Shown here: in pieces, positions 25,882 through 33,580 of the stretch | Position numbering within the stretch: position 1 is the first letter of the stretch | How the letters are laid out: each line of letters starts with the position of its first letter | NCBI GenBank assembly: GCA_038043465.1 | Contig: JBBTBX010000004.1 | Location: forward strand, 1-64,000 | DNA from: SXRF01 sp038043465 | GTDB lineage: Bacteria; Pseudomonadota; Alphaproteobacteria; Rickettsiales; SXRF01 | Reading direction: 5' to 3' | Length of the DNA: 64,000 nt | Made by a program: the position numbers and the translations under genes | The notes under the pieces: model-generated | Seen by the model: the letters and a program-made list of their open reading frames with translations, nothing else | The model's database searches: none | What the model was told of the DNA's origin: nothing

Positions 25882-26064
25882 GATTTTAATCCTCAATTTA
25901 TTGTGATGTTGTAGTTTATAGTTTAATTTTCGCATTGAACGCTAAACCAAGTGCTTTTTCAACATAAAAAAGGATATTTATGCTATTAATAACAATTAAT
26001 TAATAATAATGGCAATTAAAACACGGACTTGACATTAAACCTCATAAATGCTAGCCTAAACCTC

Positions 26065-26289
26065 ATGAATTTCAAAAATATTATAACCATTGACCCAGCT
26101 ATACGTTCTGGAAAACCGTGTTTATCTGGAACGCGTATCACAGTTAGTGATGTTCTTGAGTATATGGCTTCCGGGATGACAACGGAACAGATCTGCCGTG
26201 ACTTTCCTGAAATTAAACCGGAGCATATTCAAAGCTGCCTATCCTTTGCTGCGAGTCGCGAACGGCTTATTCATCAAGTAGCGTTTTAA
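26065..26289 (+). CDS. DUF433-family antitoxin
   Basis: Small DUF433 protein: ITIDPAIRSGKPCLSGTRITVSDVLEYMASGMTTEQICRDFPEIKPEHIQSCLSFAA, the family's G.P.I.GTRI.V..VL element plus the helix-turn-helix-like FP.L....I..AL. The start at 26065 (MNFKN) is preferred to a frame opening 12 codons earlier. It is followed without a gap by a DUF5615 gene. DUF433/DUF5615 pairs are predicted type II toxin-antitoxin modules; the present pair is complete and sits between sucB (divergent) and cimA. Confidence 0.88.
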   Translation: MNFKNIITIDPAIRSGKPCLSGTRITVSDVLEYMASGMTTEQICRDFPEIKPEHIQSCLSFAASRERLIHQVAF

Positions 26290-26622
26290 GTGAAATTACT
26301 GCTAGATCAGAATTTATCGCGCTACCTACTCAATTCTTTATGTGAAGTGTGGGTTGGCAGCAGCCATGTTGGCGTGCTTGGTATGGGAAACTCATCGGAT
26401 AAAGAAATATGGGATTTTAGTGCAAAAAACGACTATGTTATAGTCTCTAAAGACAATGATTTTGTGCAAATGGCAACATTATTTGGAAAACCGCCGAAAG
26501 TTATTTTATTAGCCATTGGGAATGCTTCAACAGATGCTATAATGCATTGTTTACTAACCCATCAAAAAATTATAAATGAATTTAATAACAATTCGGAAGA
26601 AGCATTATTGATATTACCATGA
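26290..26622 (+). CDS. DUF5615 PIN-like predicted toxin
   Basis: PIN-like ribonuclease fold protein of the DUF5615 (Mut7-C-like) type. It opens KLLLDQNLSRYLL with the first acidic residue, continues SSHVGVLGMGNSSDKEIWDFSAKNDYVIVSKDNDFVQMA (second and third acidic positions) and PPKVILLAIGNAST. It starts with GTG immediately after the DUF433 stop. Predicted to cleave RNA unless held by its partner; untested for this family member. Its stop overlaps the cimA start by four bases, so the pair and cimA are linked in one transcript. Confidence 0.85.
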   Translation: MKLLLDQNLSRYLLNSLCEVWVGSSHVGVLGMGNSSDKEIWDFSAKNDYVIVSKDNDFVQMATLFGKPPKVILLAIGNASTDAIMHCLLTHQKIINEFNNNSEEALLILP

Positions 26623-28214
26623 CCAAAGAACGCCAAAAAGAAAAAGTTTATTTATATGATTCGACGCTGCGCGATGGCGCGCAGGCACGCGGTGTAGATT
26701 TTACCGTGGCGGATAAACAAGCGATCGCCCGCGAGCTGGATAAAATCGGTATTGATTATATTGAAGGCGGGTGGCCGGGCGCGAATCCCAATGATGATGC
26801 GTTTTTTGCACAGCCGCCAACGCTGCGTAGCGCGAAGCTATCGGCATTTGGCATGACTCGCCGCAGTGGGCGCAGCGCGGATAACGATCCCGCCCTTACA
26901 GCTCTTCTTGAAAGCGGTGCGAAATCAATTTGTCTGGTGGGAAAAAGCTGGGACAAACAAATTAAATCGACCCTGAATATATCGCTAGCTGAGAATCTGA
27001 AAATGATTGAGGATTCGATAAAGCATATTGCCAAAAACAAACGTGAAGCACTCTATGACGCCGAGCATTTCTTCGACGGATATAAAGCGAATCCAGAATT
27101 TGCCATTGATTGCCTCAAAGCTGCGTTTGGTGCTGGCGCACGCTGGATTGTTCTATGCGATACTAATGGCGGGTCACTACCTTTTGAGATTGAAGAAATC
27201 GTAACTGAAGTAAGCAAACATATTGCTGGTAAAAATCTGGGTGTCCACTGCCATAATGATACGGATAATGCTGTTGCCAATTCACTTTCAGCTGTGCGGG
27301 CAGGGGTGCGGCAGGTGCAGGGTACAATCAACGGAATTGGCGAACGCTGTGGTAATGCCAACCTTATTTCCATCATCCCGAATTTAATGCTGAAGATGGG
27401 TTTTTCAACTGGCGTGAGCGAAGAAAAACTCGCCTCACTTACCCATCTATCGCGCCTGCTTGACGACCGCCTCAACCGCACGTCCAATCAACATGCGCCT
27501 TATGTCGGCAGCGCGGCATTTGCCCATAAGGGGGGCTTACATGTTTCGGCAATGGCAAAAGATTCCACCAGCTATGAACATATAAAACCGGAACTGGTTG
27601 GAAATAAACGTACTATTCTGGTTTCTGACAAAGCTGGAAAATCGAATATACTCGATAGGCTTACGCAATTTGGCATAAAGGTTAAGTCCGATGATGAGCA
27701 GGTAAGCGCATTAGTTCATGAAGTAAAACAGCGGGAAAAGCAAGGCTATGCTTATGAAGGTGCCGAAGCTAGTTTTGAACTCTTGGCACGGCGTTTCCTC
27801 GGAACTGTTCCCGAATATTTTTCGGTGGAAAGTTTCCGCGTTATTGACGAACGCAGACAGAACGCAAAAGGGAAATTGGAAAATATTTGCGAAGCAACTG
27901 TTAAGCTTACTATAGATGGTGAGGAAACTATCAATGCTGCCGAGGGTAACGGCCCAGTAAATGCGCTGGATGCTGCCTTGCGTAAAAGCCTGATTGCGCA
28001 TTTCCCAAGACTTAAAGATTTAGTGCTTACTGATTATAAAGTGCGTATCCTCACCCCGCAGGATGGCACGAAAGCTATCACTCGCGTTATGATCGAATCG
28101 CGCGACAGCAAGGGCAATATCTGGAATACTATCGGCATCTCCGCCAACGTAATAGATGCTTCTTTCAATGCGCTGCATGATTCAGTTACCTATATGCTGA
28201 TGAAAAACAAATAA
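26619..28214 (+). CDS. cimA: (R)-citramalate synthase
   Basis: Condenses pyruvate and acetyl-CoA to citramalate, a threonine-independent route to 2-oxobutyrate for isoleucine. DRE-TIM metallolyase: VYLYDSTLRDGAQARGVDFTVADK with the metal-binding Asp, GWPGANPND, CDTNGGSLPFEI, GVHCHNDTDNAVANSL and the HKGGLHVSAMAKD motif. The C-terminal LeuA regulatory domain begins near residue 405. Length 531 fits the CimA class. The first four bases overlap the DUF5615 stop. The distinction from isopropylmalate synthase rests on GWPGANP and length. Confidence 0.92.
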   Translation: MTKERQKEKVYLYDSTLRDGAQARGVDFTVADKQAIARELDKIGIDYIEGGWPGANPNDDAFFAQPPTLRSAKLSAFGMTRRSGRSADNDPALTALLESGAKSICLVGKSWDKQIKSTLNISLAENLKMIEDSIKHIAKNKREALYDAEHFFDGYKANPEFAIDCLKAAFGAGARWIVLCDTNGGSLPFEIEEIVTEVSKHIAGKNLGVHCHNDTDNAVANSLSAVRAGVRQVQGTINGIGERCGNANLISIIPNLMLKMGFSTGVSEEKLASLTHLSRLLDDRLNRTSNQHAPYVGSAAFAHKGGLHVSAMAKDSTSYEHIKPELVGNKRTILVSDKAGKSNILDRLTQFGIKVKSDDEQVSALVHEVKQREKQGYAYEGAEASFELLARRFLGTVPEYFSVESFRVIDERRQNAKGKLENICEATVKLTIDGEETINAAEGNGPVNALDAALRKSLIAHFPRLKDLVLTDYKVRILTPQDGTKAITRVMIESRDSKGNIWNTIGISANVIDASFNALHDSVTYMLMKNK

Positions 28215-28239
28215 TATTATAGGAGCTATAAATTATAAA

Positions 28240-28487
28240 ATGCCACATTCCGGTTCCCTGTCTCCAATTGAAGAAATAATCAGCGATGCCCGCGAAGGAA
28301 AAATGTTTATCCTTGTCGATGACGAGAGTCGTGAAAATGAAGGCGATCTGGTTATTTCCGCACAATTTGCAACGCCTGCTGCTATCAATTTCATGGCAAA
28401 ATATGGATTTGCCTGTCCATGACCCATGAGAGAATAGAAAATCTTGAACTGAATCTTATGGCACGCGATAATAAATCACGGCATCAA
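28240..28487 (+). pseudogene. ribB: Truncated ribB copy
   Basis: Copy of the first 258 bases of the ribBA gene at 29639. It matches at about 95% by eye, but lacks ten bases (TCGTGGTTTG) at the position after AAATATGG, so the frame shifts and stops at 28422 after 60 residues. At 28487 the match ends abruptly. Of about a dozen substitutions versus the intact gene, nine are synonymous, meaning this copy was once under selection or came from a diverged allele. It follows cimA, where the intact ribBA probably once started. Not a functional synthase. Confidence 0.9.
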
Positions 28488-28589
28488 TAAGATTGTGTAT
28501 AAACGTAAAATGCCGGTATTTTATCTTTGTACTTGCTTTTTTGTATGACTAAGTTGGCAAAGTAAGTTCGTTGCTGTGTGATGAAGTCT

Positions 28590-29483
28590 CTAATTAATCT
28601 TCTTTCCAACGGTAGCATTGCAACTAACAGATGGAGCTGGATAAGCAGTAAGAAGGGCAATTTGTGAGCGTGATTTTGCGGTATTGTCGCAGGCGGTTTG
28701 CCCAGCGATGATACCAAATTTACCAGTGCTGGGTTTGCCATCATCTATTTTTTCATCAATTATACGAGCAGCATTGGCTGGAATGCCGATTGCTGTCGCA
28801 TCAGGTCCATTCCCACCGAATGAGCCATAATTCCATGCATTGCCAATACTTCCTTGCCCAGTAGCAAAAAGAACTGCAGGCGATTCCACAGCATAGTTAG
28901 CCATCCCCACAACTATAAAATTCCCCTGTCTAAATGGTGCAGGGGTGACGTACTCCCAATATCCTACCTGTGTTGTCCCCAGACAACTGACAATAACACC
29001 ACTCCCATTGCCGAATTGTGCATATGGATATTCCACACCAACACGACTGACTCCCGCATTGTCACCAATGGTAAAGTCTTTCCCAATTCCAGAGAGATAA
29101 ACATGAAGAAAAATCTGTGTTAATTCTCTATCTATACCTGTAACCCAAAGGCACTCTACACTATTAGCTGTGCCATTTATTCTGTAATTATTATCACCGT
29201 TATATATTGTCTTTCCAGATGGGGTGGTAGTACCAAAAAAATCAGTAGCATTTGGGCAGTCTCCAGGCAGGCAATTATATTTTAGTTTGAACGTGTTAAT
29301 TTCTGTTTCTATGGTTTCTATTTGGGTGATTTGTGCCCTGATTTTTCCTGCTTCTATCAAATCCCGTCCCACCAACACTCCGCCTACCAGTAAGCCAATA
29401 ATAACCAGCACTATACTTAATTCAACAAGCGTAAAACCTTGTTTTTTACTTGTGAAGTTGAGGGGGGGGGCATTTGTTTGCAT
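28590..29483 (-). CDS. Orphan prepilin-like protein, subtype 1 (P3), C-tract leader
   Basis: Pilin-like subunit with leader MQTNAPPLNFTSKKQG and mature start FTLVELSIVLVIIGLLVGG. The body resembles the prepilin at 92-1006 (KYNCLPGDCPNATDFFG, IDEKIDDGKPSTGKFG, CNATVGKK). The leader is encoded across a nine-C tract; translation from the ATG at 29483 is in frame only with 6, 9 or 12 C. A second ATG eleven bases in is in the wrong frame here. The gene sits between the truncated ribB copy and ribBA, on the opposite strand. No Shine-Dalgarno sequence is evident. Lone pilin with no assembly neighbours. Confidence 0.83.
   Translation of the reverse strand: MQTNAPPLNFTSKKQGFTLVELSIVLVIIGLLVGGVLVGRDLIEAGKIRAQITQIETIETEINTFKLKYNCLPGDCPNATDFFGTTTPSGKTIYNGDNNYRINGTANSVECLWVTGIDRELTQIFLHVYLSGIGKDFTIGDNAGVSRVGVEYPYAQFGNGSGVIVSCLGTTQVGYWEYVTPAPFRQGNFIVVGMANYAVESPAVLFATGQGSIGNAWNYGSFGGNGPDATAIGIPANAARIIDEKIDDGKPSTGKFGIIAGQTACDNTAKSRSQIALLTAYPAPSVSCNATVGKKIN
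29462..29470 (-). promoter_or_regulatory. Nine-C homopolymer in the P3 prepilin leader
   Basis: On the minus strand, ATGCAAACAAATG followed by nine C and TCAAC. The upstream ATG is in frame with the pilin at nine C; the downstream ATG would be in frame at seven or ten. The sister gene at 43404 has seven C and uses the downstream ATG. Slippage by one or two bases would switch or abolish translation. Confidence 0.6.
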
Positions 29484-29638
29484 GTAATATTTATGTTATT
29501 CTAGGTTTTGATACTCGCTTTCACAAATAACATAAAAAATACTCTGCCTATAACCTAAAATAACACTATTTTCTTGTGTTTTCCCCAAGTTTTGCTGATA
29601 TAAGGGCTGTTATTACCAATTTCATCGCAAGTTATAAA

Positions 29639-30745
29639 ATGCCACATTCCGGTTCCCTGTCTCCCATTGAAGAAATAATCAGCGATGCCCGCGAAGGAAA
29701 AATGTTCATTCTCGTCGATGATGAAAGCCGGGAAAATGAAGGCGATCTGGTTATTCCCGCACAATTTGCAACGCCTGCTGCTATCAATTTCATGGCAAAA
29801 TATGGTCGTGGTTTGATTTGCCTGTCCATGACCCATGAGAGGGTGGAAAATCTTGAACTGAATCTTATGGCACGCGATAATAAATCACGGCATCAAACTG
29901 CTTTTACTGTGTCAATTGAAGCGCGTGAAGGCGTAACCACCGGTATATCGGCTGCTGACCGGGCGCATACCATTCAAGTCGCTATCGACCCTTCCAAAAA
30001 TGCAAGTGACATAGCTTCTCCCGGTCATGTTTTTCCACTGGTTGCGCGTGATGGTGGAGTGCTGGTACGCGCCGGACATACCGAAGCGGCGGTTGACATT
30101 TCCCGCCTTGCCGGACTCAACCCGTCCGGAGTTATCTGCGAAATAATGAATGATGATGGCACCATGGCAAGAATGCCGGATCTGGTAGAATTCGCCAAGC
30201 AGCACGACCTCAAAATCGCTACTATTGCCGATTTGATATCATACCGCCGGCGCAGCGAAAAGCTGGTAAGAAGAGTTGTAGAAAGCGACTTTAACAGCGA
30301 ATTTGGTGGTGACTGGCGGATAATCATCTATACCAGCAGCACCGAATACGCCGAACATATCGCTCTGGTGAAAGGCAAAATTTCCTCCGATTCCCCTGCT
30401 TTAGTGCGTATGCACTCGCTTAATTTGCTACAGGATATGCTGGGTGACACACACCCGACCATGTCCAGCCATATTCGCCCGGCCATGGAAAAAATCGCAA
30501 AAAATGGTAGTGGGGTTGTGGTATTGATCCGCGAACCGATACGCACCGCCGTTTCTGATAAGCTGCGCCTGCGTATTGGCGAAGAACCGCATGCACCGGC
30601 GGAACTGCGGGATTACGGCATAGGCGCGCAAATACTGCTCGACCTCGGTGTGTGCGATATGATATTGCTCTCCAACTCCAAGCGGGCTATTATCGGACTG
30701 GAAGGCTATGGGCTGACTGTTCAAGGTTATCAATCACTTACATAA
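29639..30745 (+). CDS. ribBA: 3,4-dihydroxy-2-butanone 4-phosphate synthase with degenerate GTP cyclohydrolase II domain (RibBA)
   Basis: Makes the four-carbon unit of riboflavin. RibB half: FILVDDESRENEGDLVIPAQFATP, RGLICLSMTHERVENL, FTVSIEAREGVTTGISAADRAHTI, SPGHVFPLVARDGGVLVRAGHTEAAVD. The RibA half (from about residue 205) has lost its zinc-binding cysteines: the canonical HS.C.TGD.FGS.RCDC region reads MHSLNLLQDMLGDTHPTMSSH. It therefore should have RibB but no cyclohydrolase activity, as in several alphaproteobacteria. The start at 29639 matches the truncated copy upstream; a frame 21 codons longer is unlikely. Followed by ribH after 11 bases. Confidence 0.93.
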   Translation: MPHSGSLSPIEEIISDAREGKMFILVDDESRENEGDLVIPAQFATPAAINFMAKYGRGLICLSMTHERVENLELNLMARDNKSRHQTAFTVSIEAREGVTTGISAADRAHTIQVAIDPSKNASDIASPGHVFPLVARDGGVLVRAGHTEAAVDISRLAGLNPSGVICEIMNDDGTMARMPDLVEFAKQHDLKIATIADLISYRRRSEKLVRRVVESDFNSEFGGDWRIIIYTSSTEYAEHIALVKGKISSDSPALVRMHSLNLLQDMLGDTHPTMSSHIRPAMEKIAKNGSGVVVLIREPIRTAVSDKLRLRIGEEPHAPAELRDYGIGAQILLDLGVCDMILLSNSKRAIIGLEGYGLTVQGYQSLT

Positions 30746-30756
30746 TAACAAAATAT

Positions 30757-31200
30757 ATGACACGTACACCACCACACATATTAATTATCGCTGCTACTTT
30801 TTATCCTGATGTAACTGGTGAACTGTTGGCTGGCGCACGCGAAGAGCTTAACCGCCTTAATGCCACCTTTGATGAAATCGAAGTGCCGGGAGCATTTGAA
30901 ATACCGGCAGCTATTAATTTTGCCATGCAAAGCAAGCAATATTATGGCTATGTTGCGCTGGGCTGTGTTGTTCGTGGCGAAACCTCGCATTATGATTATG
31001 TATGCGGAGAAAGCGCGCGCGGAATTATGGATTTAGCACTGCATAAAAACGCAGCAATCGGCTATGGCATCCTGACTGTTGAAAATATGGAACAGGCTTT
31101 TGTCCGTGCCAATGTTACAGAAGGCAATAAAGGGCGTGACGCTGTGGAAGCCTGCTTGAAACTAATTGCCATCAAACACCGTTTTGGAATAATGGAATGA
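30757..31200 (+). CDS. ribH: 6,7-dimethyl-8-ribityllumazine synthase
   Basis: Condenses the ribBA product with the pyrimidine intermediate to lumazine. Seen: ILIIAATFYPDVTGELLAGA, DEIEVPGAFEIPAAINFAM, YYGYVALGCVVRGETSHYDYVCGESARGI and TVENMEQAFVRA. The start chosen is 30757 (MTRTPPHILIIAA), as residues before it are read from the ribBA tail. The 147-residue length is normal. Its stop overlaps the nusB start (ATGA), giving a coupled ribBA-ribH-nusB order common in alphaproteobacteria. Confidence 0.96.
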   Translation: MTRTPPHILIIAATFYPDVTGELLAGAREELNRLNATFDEIEVPGAFEIPAAINFAMQSKQYYGYVALGCVVRGETSHYDYVCGESARGIMDLALHKNAAIGYGILTVENMEQAFVRANVTEGNKGRDAVEACLKLIAIKHRFGIME

Positions 31201-31685
31201 GCGACTCAGAAAATAAAAAATCAAACCCATCATTACAAAAAAAATCAGCAGCGCGAATCGCTGCCGTCCAATGCGTTTATGAACGGTTGATAGATGAATC
31301 ACCACCTGAACCGGAACAGCAAATTTCCAGCCTAAAAAAACGCCTGGTAAATAATACCAGCGAACAAAAACTGACTCTTGGCGTAATGTTAGAACCGAAT
31401 TATCCGTTAGTCAGCGCAATTTTGACCGGAACAATCCAGTGGCAAAAAGATATTGATGAACGGATAGATGGAACGTTGAGTAAAGAATGGACGCGGGAAC
31501 GCATGAGTCCAATTTTAATTGCAATTTTGCAATGCGCTATCTTTGAATTGTTTTTTTATAAAGACACCAAACATAAGATACTAATCGATGAATACACTAA
31601 CCTCACCAGCCGCTTTTTTGCTGACGCTGAAATAAACTTCGTAAATGGCGTTCTTAAAAACCTGCATACAAAATTCCACAGCTAA
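31197..31685 (+). CDS. nusB: Transcription antitermination protein NusB
   Basis: RNA-binding factor for rRNA antitermination with NusE. Helical fold: SAARIAAVQCVYERL at the start, ILTGTIQWQKDIDERIDGTL, and the C-terminal SPILIAILQCAIFELFFYKDTKHKILIDEYTNLTSRF, AEINFVNGVLKNL (the F...KFVNGVLD signature). Length 162. It overlaps ribH by four bases and converges with the osmC gene, sharing their last bases. Confidence 0.95.
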   Translation: MSDSENKKSNPSLQKKSAARIAAVQCVYERLIDESPPEPEQQISSLKKRLVNNTSEQKLTLGVMLEPNYPLVSAILTGTIQWQKDIDERIDGTLSKEWTRERMSPILIAILQCAIFELFFYKDTKHKILIDEYTNLTSRFFADAEINFVNGVLKNLHTKFHS

Positions 31686-32080
31686 ATCGTATTTATCACC
31701 ACATCCGACTGTAATGTTCGCTGCACAGGACATTTGGCAGCAACATCATTTAATTTTTTCCGTTGTTCATCGGTAAGCAAGTCGCCATGAATAATTATCT
31801 GTTTTTCAAATGTATCAACTTTTTCTATTTTTCTATGGGATAACTTAACCTCAACTTTAGTAAGCGGCCATTTCTGTTGTTTTGCGTACCAGCGCACGGT
31901 CATGGCAGTGCATTCACCAAGAGCGGCAAGCAGAAGATCATAGGGTGCAGGTCCTAAATTACCTCCACCAAATGAAACCGGTTCATCACCTTTAATGGCG
32001 TGACCTGAAACCGAAATAGTAACCGCATACTCACTCTCGCCGGTTTCTTCCACATGGGCATTAATAACGCTTTCACTCAT
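31682..32080 (-). CDS. OsmC-family peroxiredoxin-like protein
   Basis: Thiol-dependent OsmC/Ohr fold protein of about 132 residues. It has FGGGNLGPAPYDLLLAALGECTAMTVRWYA with the first conserved Cys and AAKCPVQRTL with the second, arranged as in OsmC. Such proteins reduce organic peroxides; the precise substrate is not visible. It lies between the convergent nusB and the A3 element, in the region separating the two halves of the riboflavin gene set. Confidence 0.88.
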   Translation of the reverse strand: MSESVINAHVEETGESEYAVTISVSGHAIKGDEPVSFGGGNLGPAPYDLLLAALGECTAMTVRWYAKQQKWPLTKVEVKLSHRKIEKVDTFEKQIIIHGDLLTDEQRKKLNDVAAKCPVQRTLQSDVVINTI

Positions 32081-32098
32081 AAATCCTCTTTATCGTTA

Positions 32099-32225
32099 AT
32101 ATACCTTTTGCACTTCAAGAATTGGGAATTCTTGAAGTGCGTACGCTCGCTACGCGGCGAAAAATCGGACTTTCGGTCTCGATTTTCATATACCCATCCC
32201 AACTCTTCAGTTGGAATGAGTATAT
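32099..32225 (+). repeat. Dispersed three-hairpin element, copy A3
   Basis: Near-identical to A1 and A2: ATATACCTTTTGCACTTCAAG, hairpin GAATTGGGAATTC, core, AAAATCG/CGATTTT hairpin, end hairpin ATACCCATCC...GGAATGAGTAT. It ends seven bases before the trmJ stop, between trmJ and the osmC gene. Confidence 0.85.
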
Positions 32226-32231
32226 TTGGAA

Positions 32232-32981
32232 CTATTTGCTTCTCTCCCAAAGAGAGCGCAATACACCGCGAAATGTTCTTATTTCCTGTTCACTCCACGC
32301 CCCACGCAGCAACATATTTTTCAAATTCTGCCACATTATAGGCTTTTTATTTTCAGTGCGGAAATATTCGCTTTTATCCAGATATTCTTCCAGCTGTTCG
32401 AATAAGCCAAACATATCTGATTTTGGTGCTGATTGCTGTAGGTTTTTTTCAGCACTCGGCACTCCTAACTCAGCACTCATTTTAAGCCATTCATACCCGA
32501 TAATCACCGAAGATTGGGCAAGGTTTAGGGAGCGGTTATTTTCGCTGGTGGGGATGGTTATTATATTATCACATAGTGTAATCTCATCATTTTCCAGCCC
32601 GGCTCGTTCTGACCCAAAAACAAGGGCAACTTTGAGTTCCCTCTCCCTCTGGGGGAGGGTTAGGGAGGGGGCTATTTCCTGCATTGCAACTTCCACGCTA
32701 ACTACCCGCTTATTCATATCGCGGGGGCGGGCAGTGGTTGCGTAGGCGATATTGATATCAGCCATTGCGCTGGTAAAATCATCATATATTTTTGCATCTG
32801 TGATTATATATTCAGCTCCTGCTGCCATCTCAACCGCTTTGGGGTTTGGCCAGCCATCACGCGGGGCGACAATACGAAGTTCTTCCAGCCCGAAATTGCT
32901 CATCGCCCGCGCCACTGCACCGATATTTTCACCCATCTGCGGGCGGACAAGGATAATTAATGGCGCTGTTGTCATAATCAC
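32232..32981 (-). CDS. trmJ: tRNA 2'-O-methyltransferase TrmJ (SPOUT family)
   Basis: Methylates position 32 of some tRNAs. SPOUT motifs: IILVRPQMGENIGAVARAMSNFGLEELRIVAPR, AAGAEYIITDA, and the SAM-knot region VALVFGSERAGLENDEITLCDNIITIPTS. The protein contains two repeat-derived stretches: PSLTLPQRERELK (about residues 103-115, from a CCCTCTCCCTCTGGGGG palindrome) just before the VALVFG strand, and SAELGVPSAEKN (about 167-178) from a CAGCACTCGGCACTC repeat. The likely start is MTTAPL at 32975. It follows ribE by nine bases. Confidence 0.93.
   Translation of the reverse strand: MIMTTAPLIILVRPQMGENIGAVARAMSNFGLEELRIVAPRDGWPNPKAVEMAAGAEYIITDAKIYDDFTSAMADINIAYATTARPRDMNKRVVSVEVAMQEIAPSLTLPQRERELKVALVFGSERAGLENDEITLCDNIITIPTSENNRSLNLAQSSVIIGYEWLKMSAELGVPSAEKNLQQSAPKSDMFGLFEQLEEYLDKSEYFRTENKKPIMWQNLKNMLLRGAWSEQEIRTFRGVLRSLWERSK
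32450..32480. repeat. CAGCACTC tandem-type repeat inside trmJ
   Basis: CAGCACTCGGCACTCCTAAC followed by TCAGCACTCAT: three near copies of a (C)AGCACTC unit. It is in frame, encoding about residues 167-178 of TrmJ in the helical linker after the SPOUT domain, where length is usually variable. Confidence 0.55.
32639..32672. repeat. CCCTCTCCCTC palindrome inside trmJ
   Basis: CCCTCTCCCTCTGGGGGAGG followed by GTTAGGGAGGGGG forms an imperfect hairpin, a widespread type of bacterial palindrome. It lies in frame and encodes PSLTLPQRERE between a helix and the conserved VALVFG strand of TrmJ, adding about 12 residues. Confidence 0.7.
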
Positions 32982-32989
32982 ATATTATT

Positions 32990-33580
32990 TCACGAGGTAG
33001 CTTCAAGTATTCTGGCAACGTAGCGGGCGAGCATATCAATTTCTAAATTTAGCTGGTCGCCGATTTTGCGCCCACTGAGTGTAGTATTTTGCCAGGTATG
33101 AGGGATGATGTTGACGGAAAACACTGTATTTTCAATATTATTTACGGTAAGGGAGATGCCGTCCAGAGTTACCGAGCCTTTCTGAGCGATAAAGCGCGCA
33201 AGTTCAGGCGGGGCGGTGAGGGTTAGAATATGGGAATCGCCAGATTTTTCAATATTCCTTATGGTTGCCACGCCGTCAATATGCCCGCTTACCAGATGTC
33301 CATCCAGCGTATCACCCATTTTTAATGAGCGTTCAAGGTTAAGTTTTTTGCCAGTTTGCCAGCTATTCGTGGCGGTGCAATTTACAGTTTCGGCGGAAAG
33401 GTCAACTGCAAAGCCGTTATTTAATACGGCAACAATTGTTAAACACACGCCGTTGCAAGCTATGGAATCCCCAAGTTTAATGCTTTCGGGAGAAAAACCA
33501 CAAGCAACTTCCAGCCGCAAATCACCAGTTTGTTCCGCTTTCGTAATTGCACCTATATCGCTTATGATTCCTGTAAACAT
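32990..33580 (-). CDS. ribE: Riboflavin synthase, alpha subunit
   Basis: Dismutates lumazine to riboflavin. Two lumazine-binding repeats are visible: MFTGIISDIGAITKA with DSIACNGVCLTIV, and HLVSGHIDGVATI with GSVTLDGISLTVN, followed by the NIIPHTWQNTTL motif. Length 196. Its start overlaps the ribD 3' end by 19 bases and it precedes trmJ by nine. It belongs to the minus-strand half of a riboflavin gene set. Confidence 0.96.
   Translation of the reverse strand: MFTGIISDIGAITKAEQTGDLRLEVACGFSPESIKLGDSIACNGVCLTIVAVLNNGFAVDLSAETVNCTATNSWQTGKKLNLERSLKMGDTLDGHLVSGHIDGVATIRNIEKSGDSHILTLTAPPELARFIAQKGSVTLDGISLTVNNIENTVFSVNIIPHTWQNTTLSGRKIGDQLNLEIDMLARYVARILEATS

Noticed and set aside
30652..30756. 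A longer ribH frame that begins inside ribBA
   Set aside because: These residues are an out-of-frame reading of the ribBA tail; lumazine synthase homology begins at the ATG at 30757, which fits the normal length.
32054..32745. Open frames running through the A3 element and antisense to trmJ
   Set aside because: They are readings of the repeat and the opposite strand of trmJ and osmC; the same frames recur over A1 and A2 because the repeat is conserved, not because a protein is.
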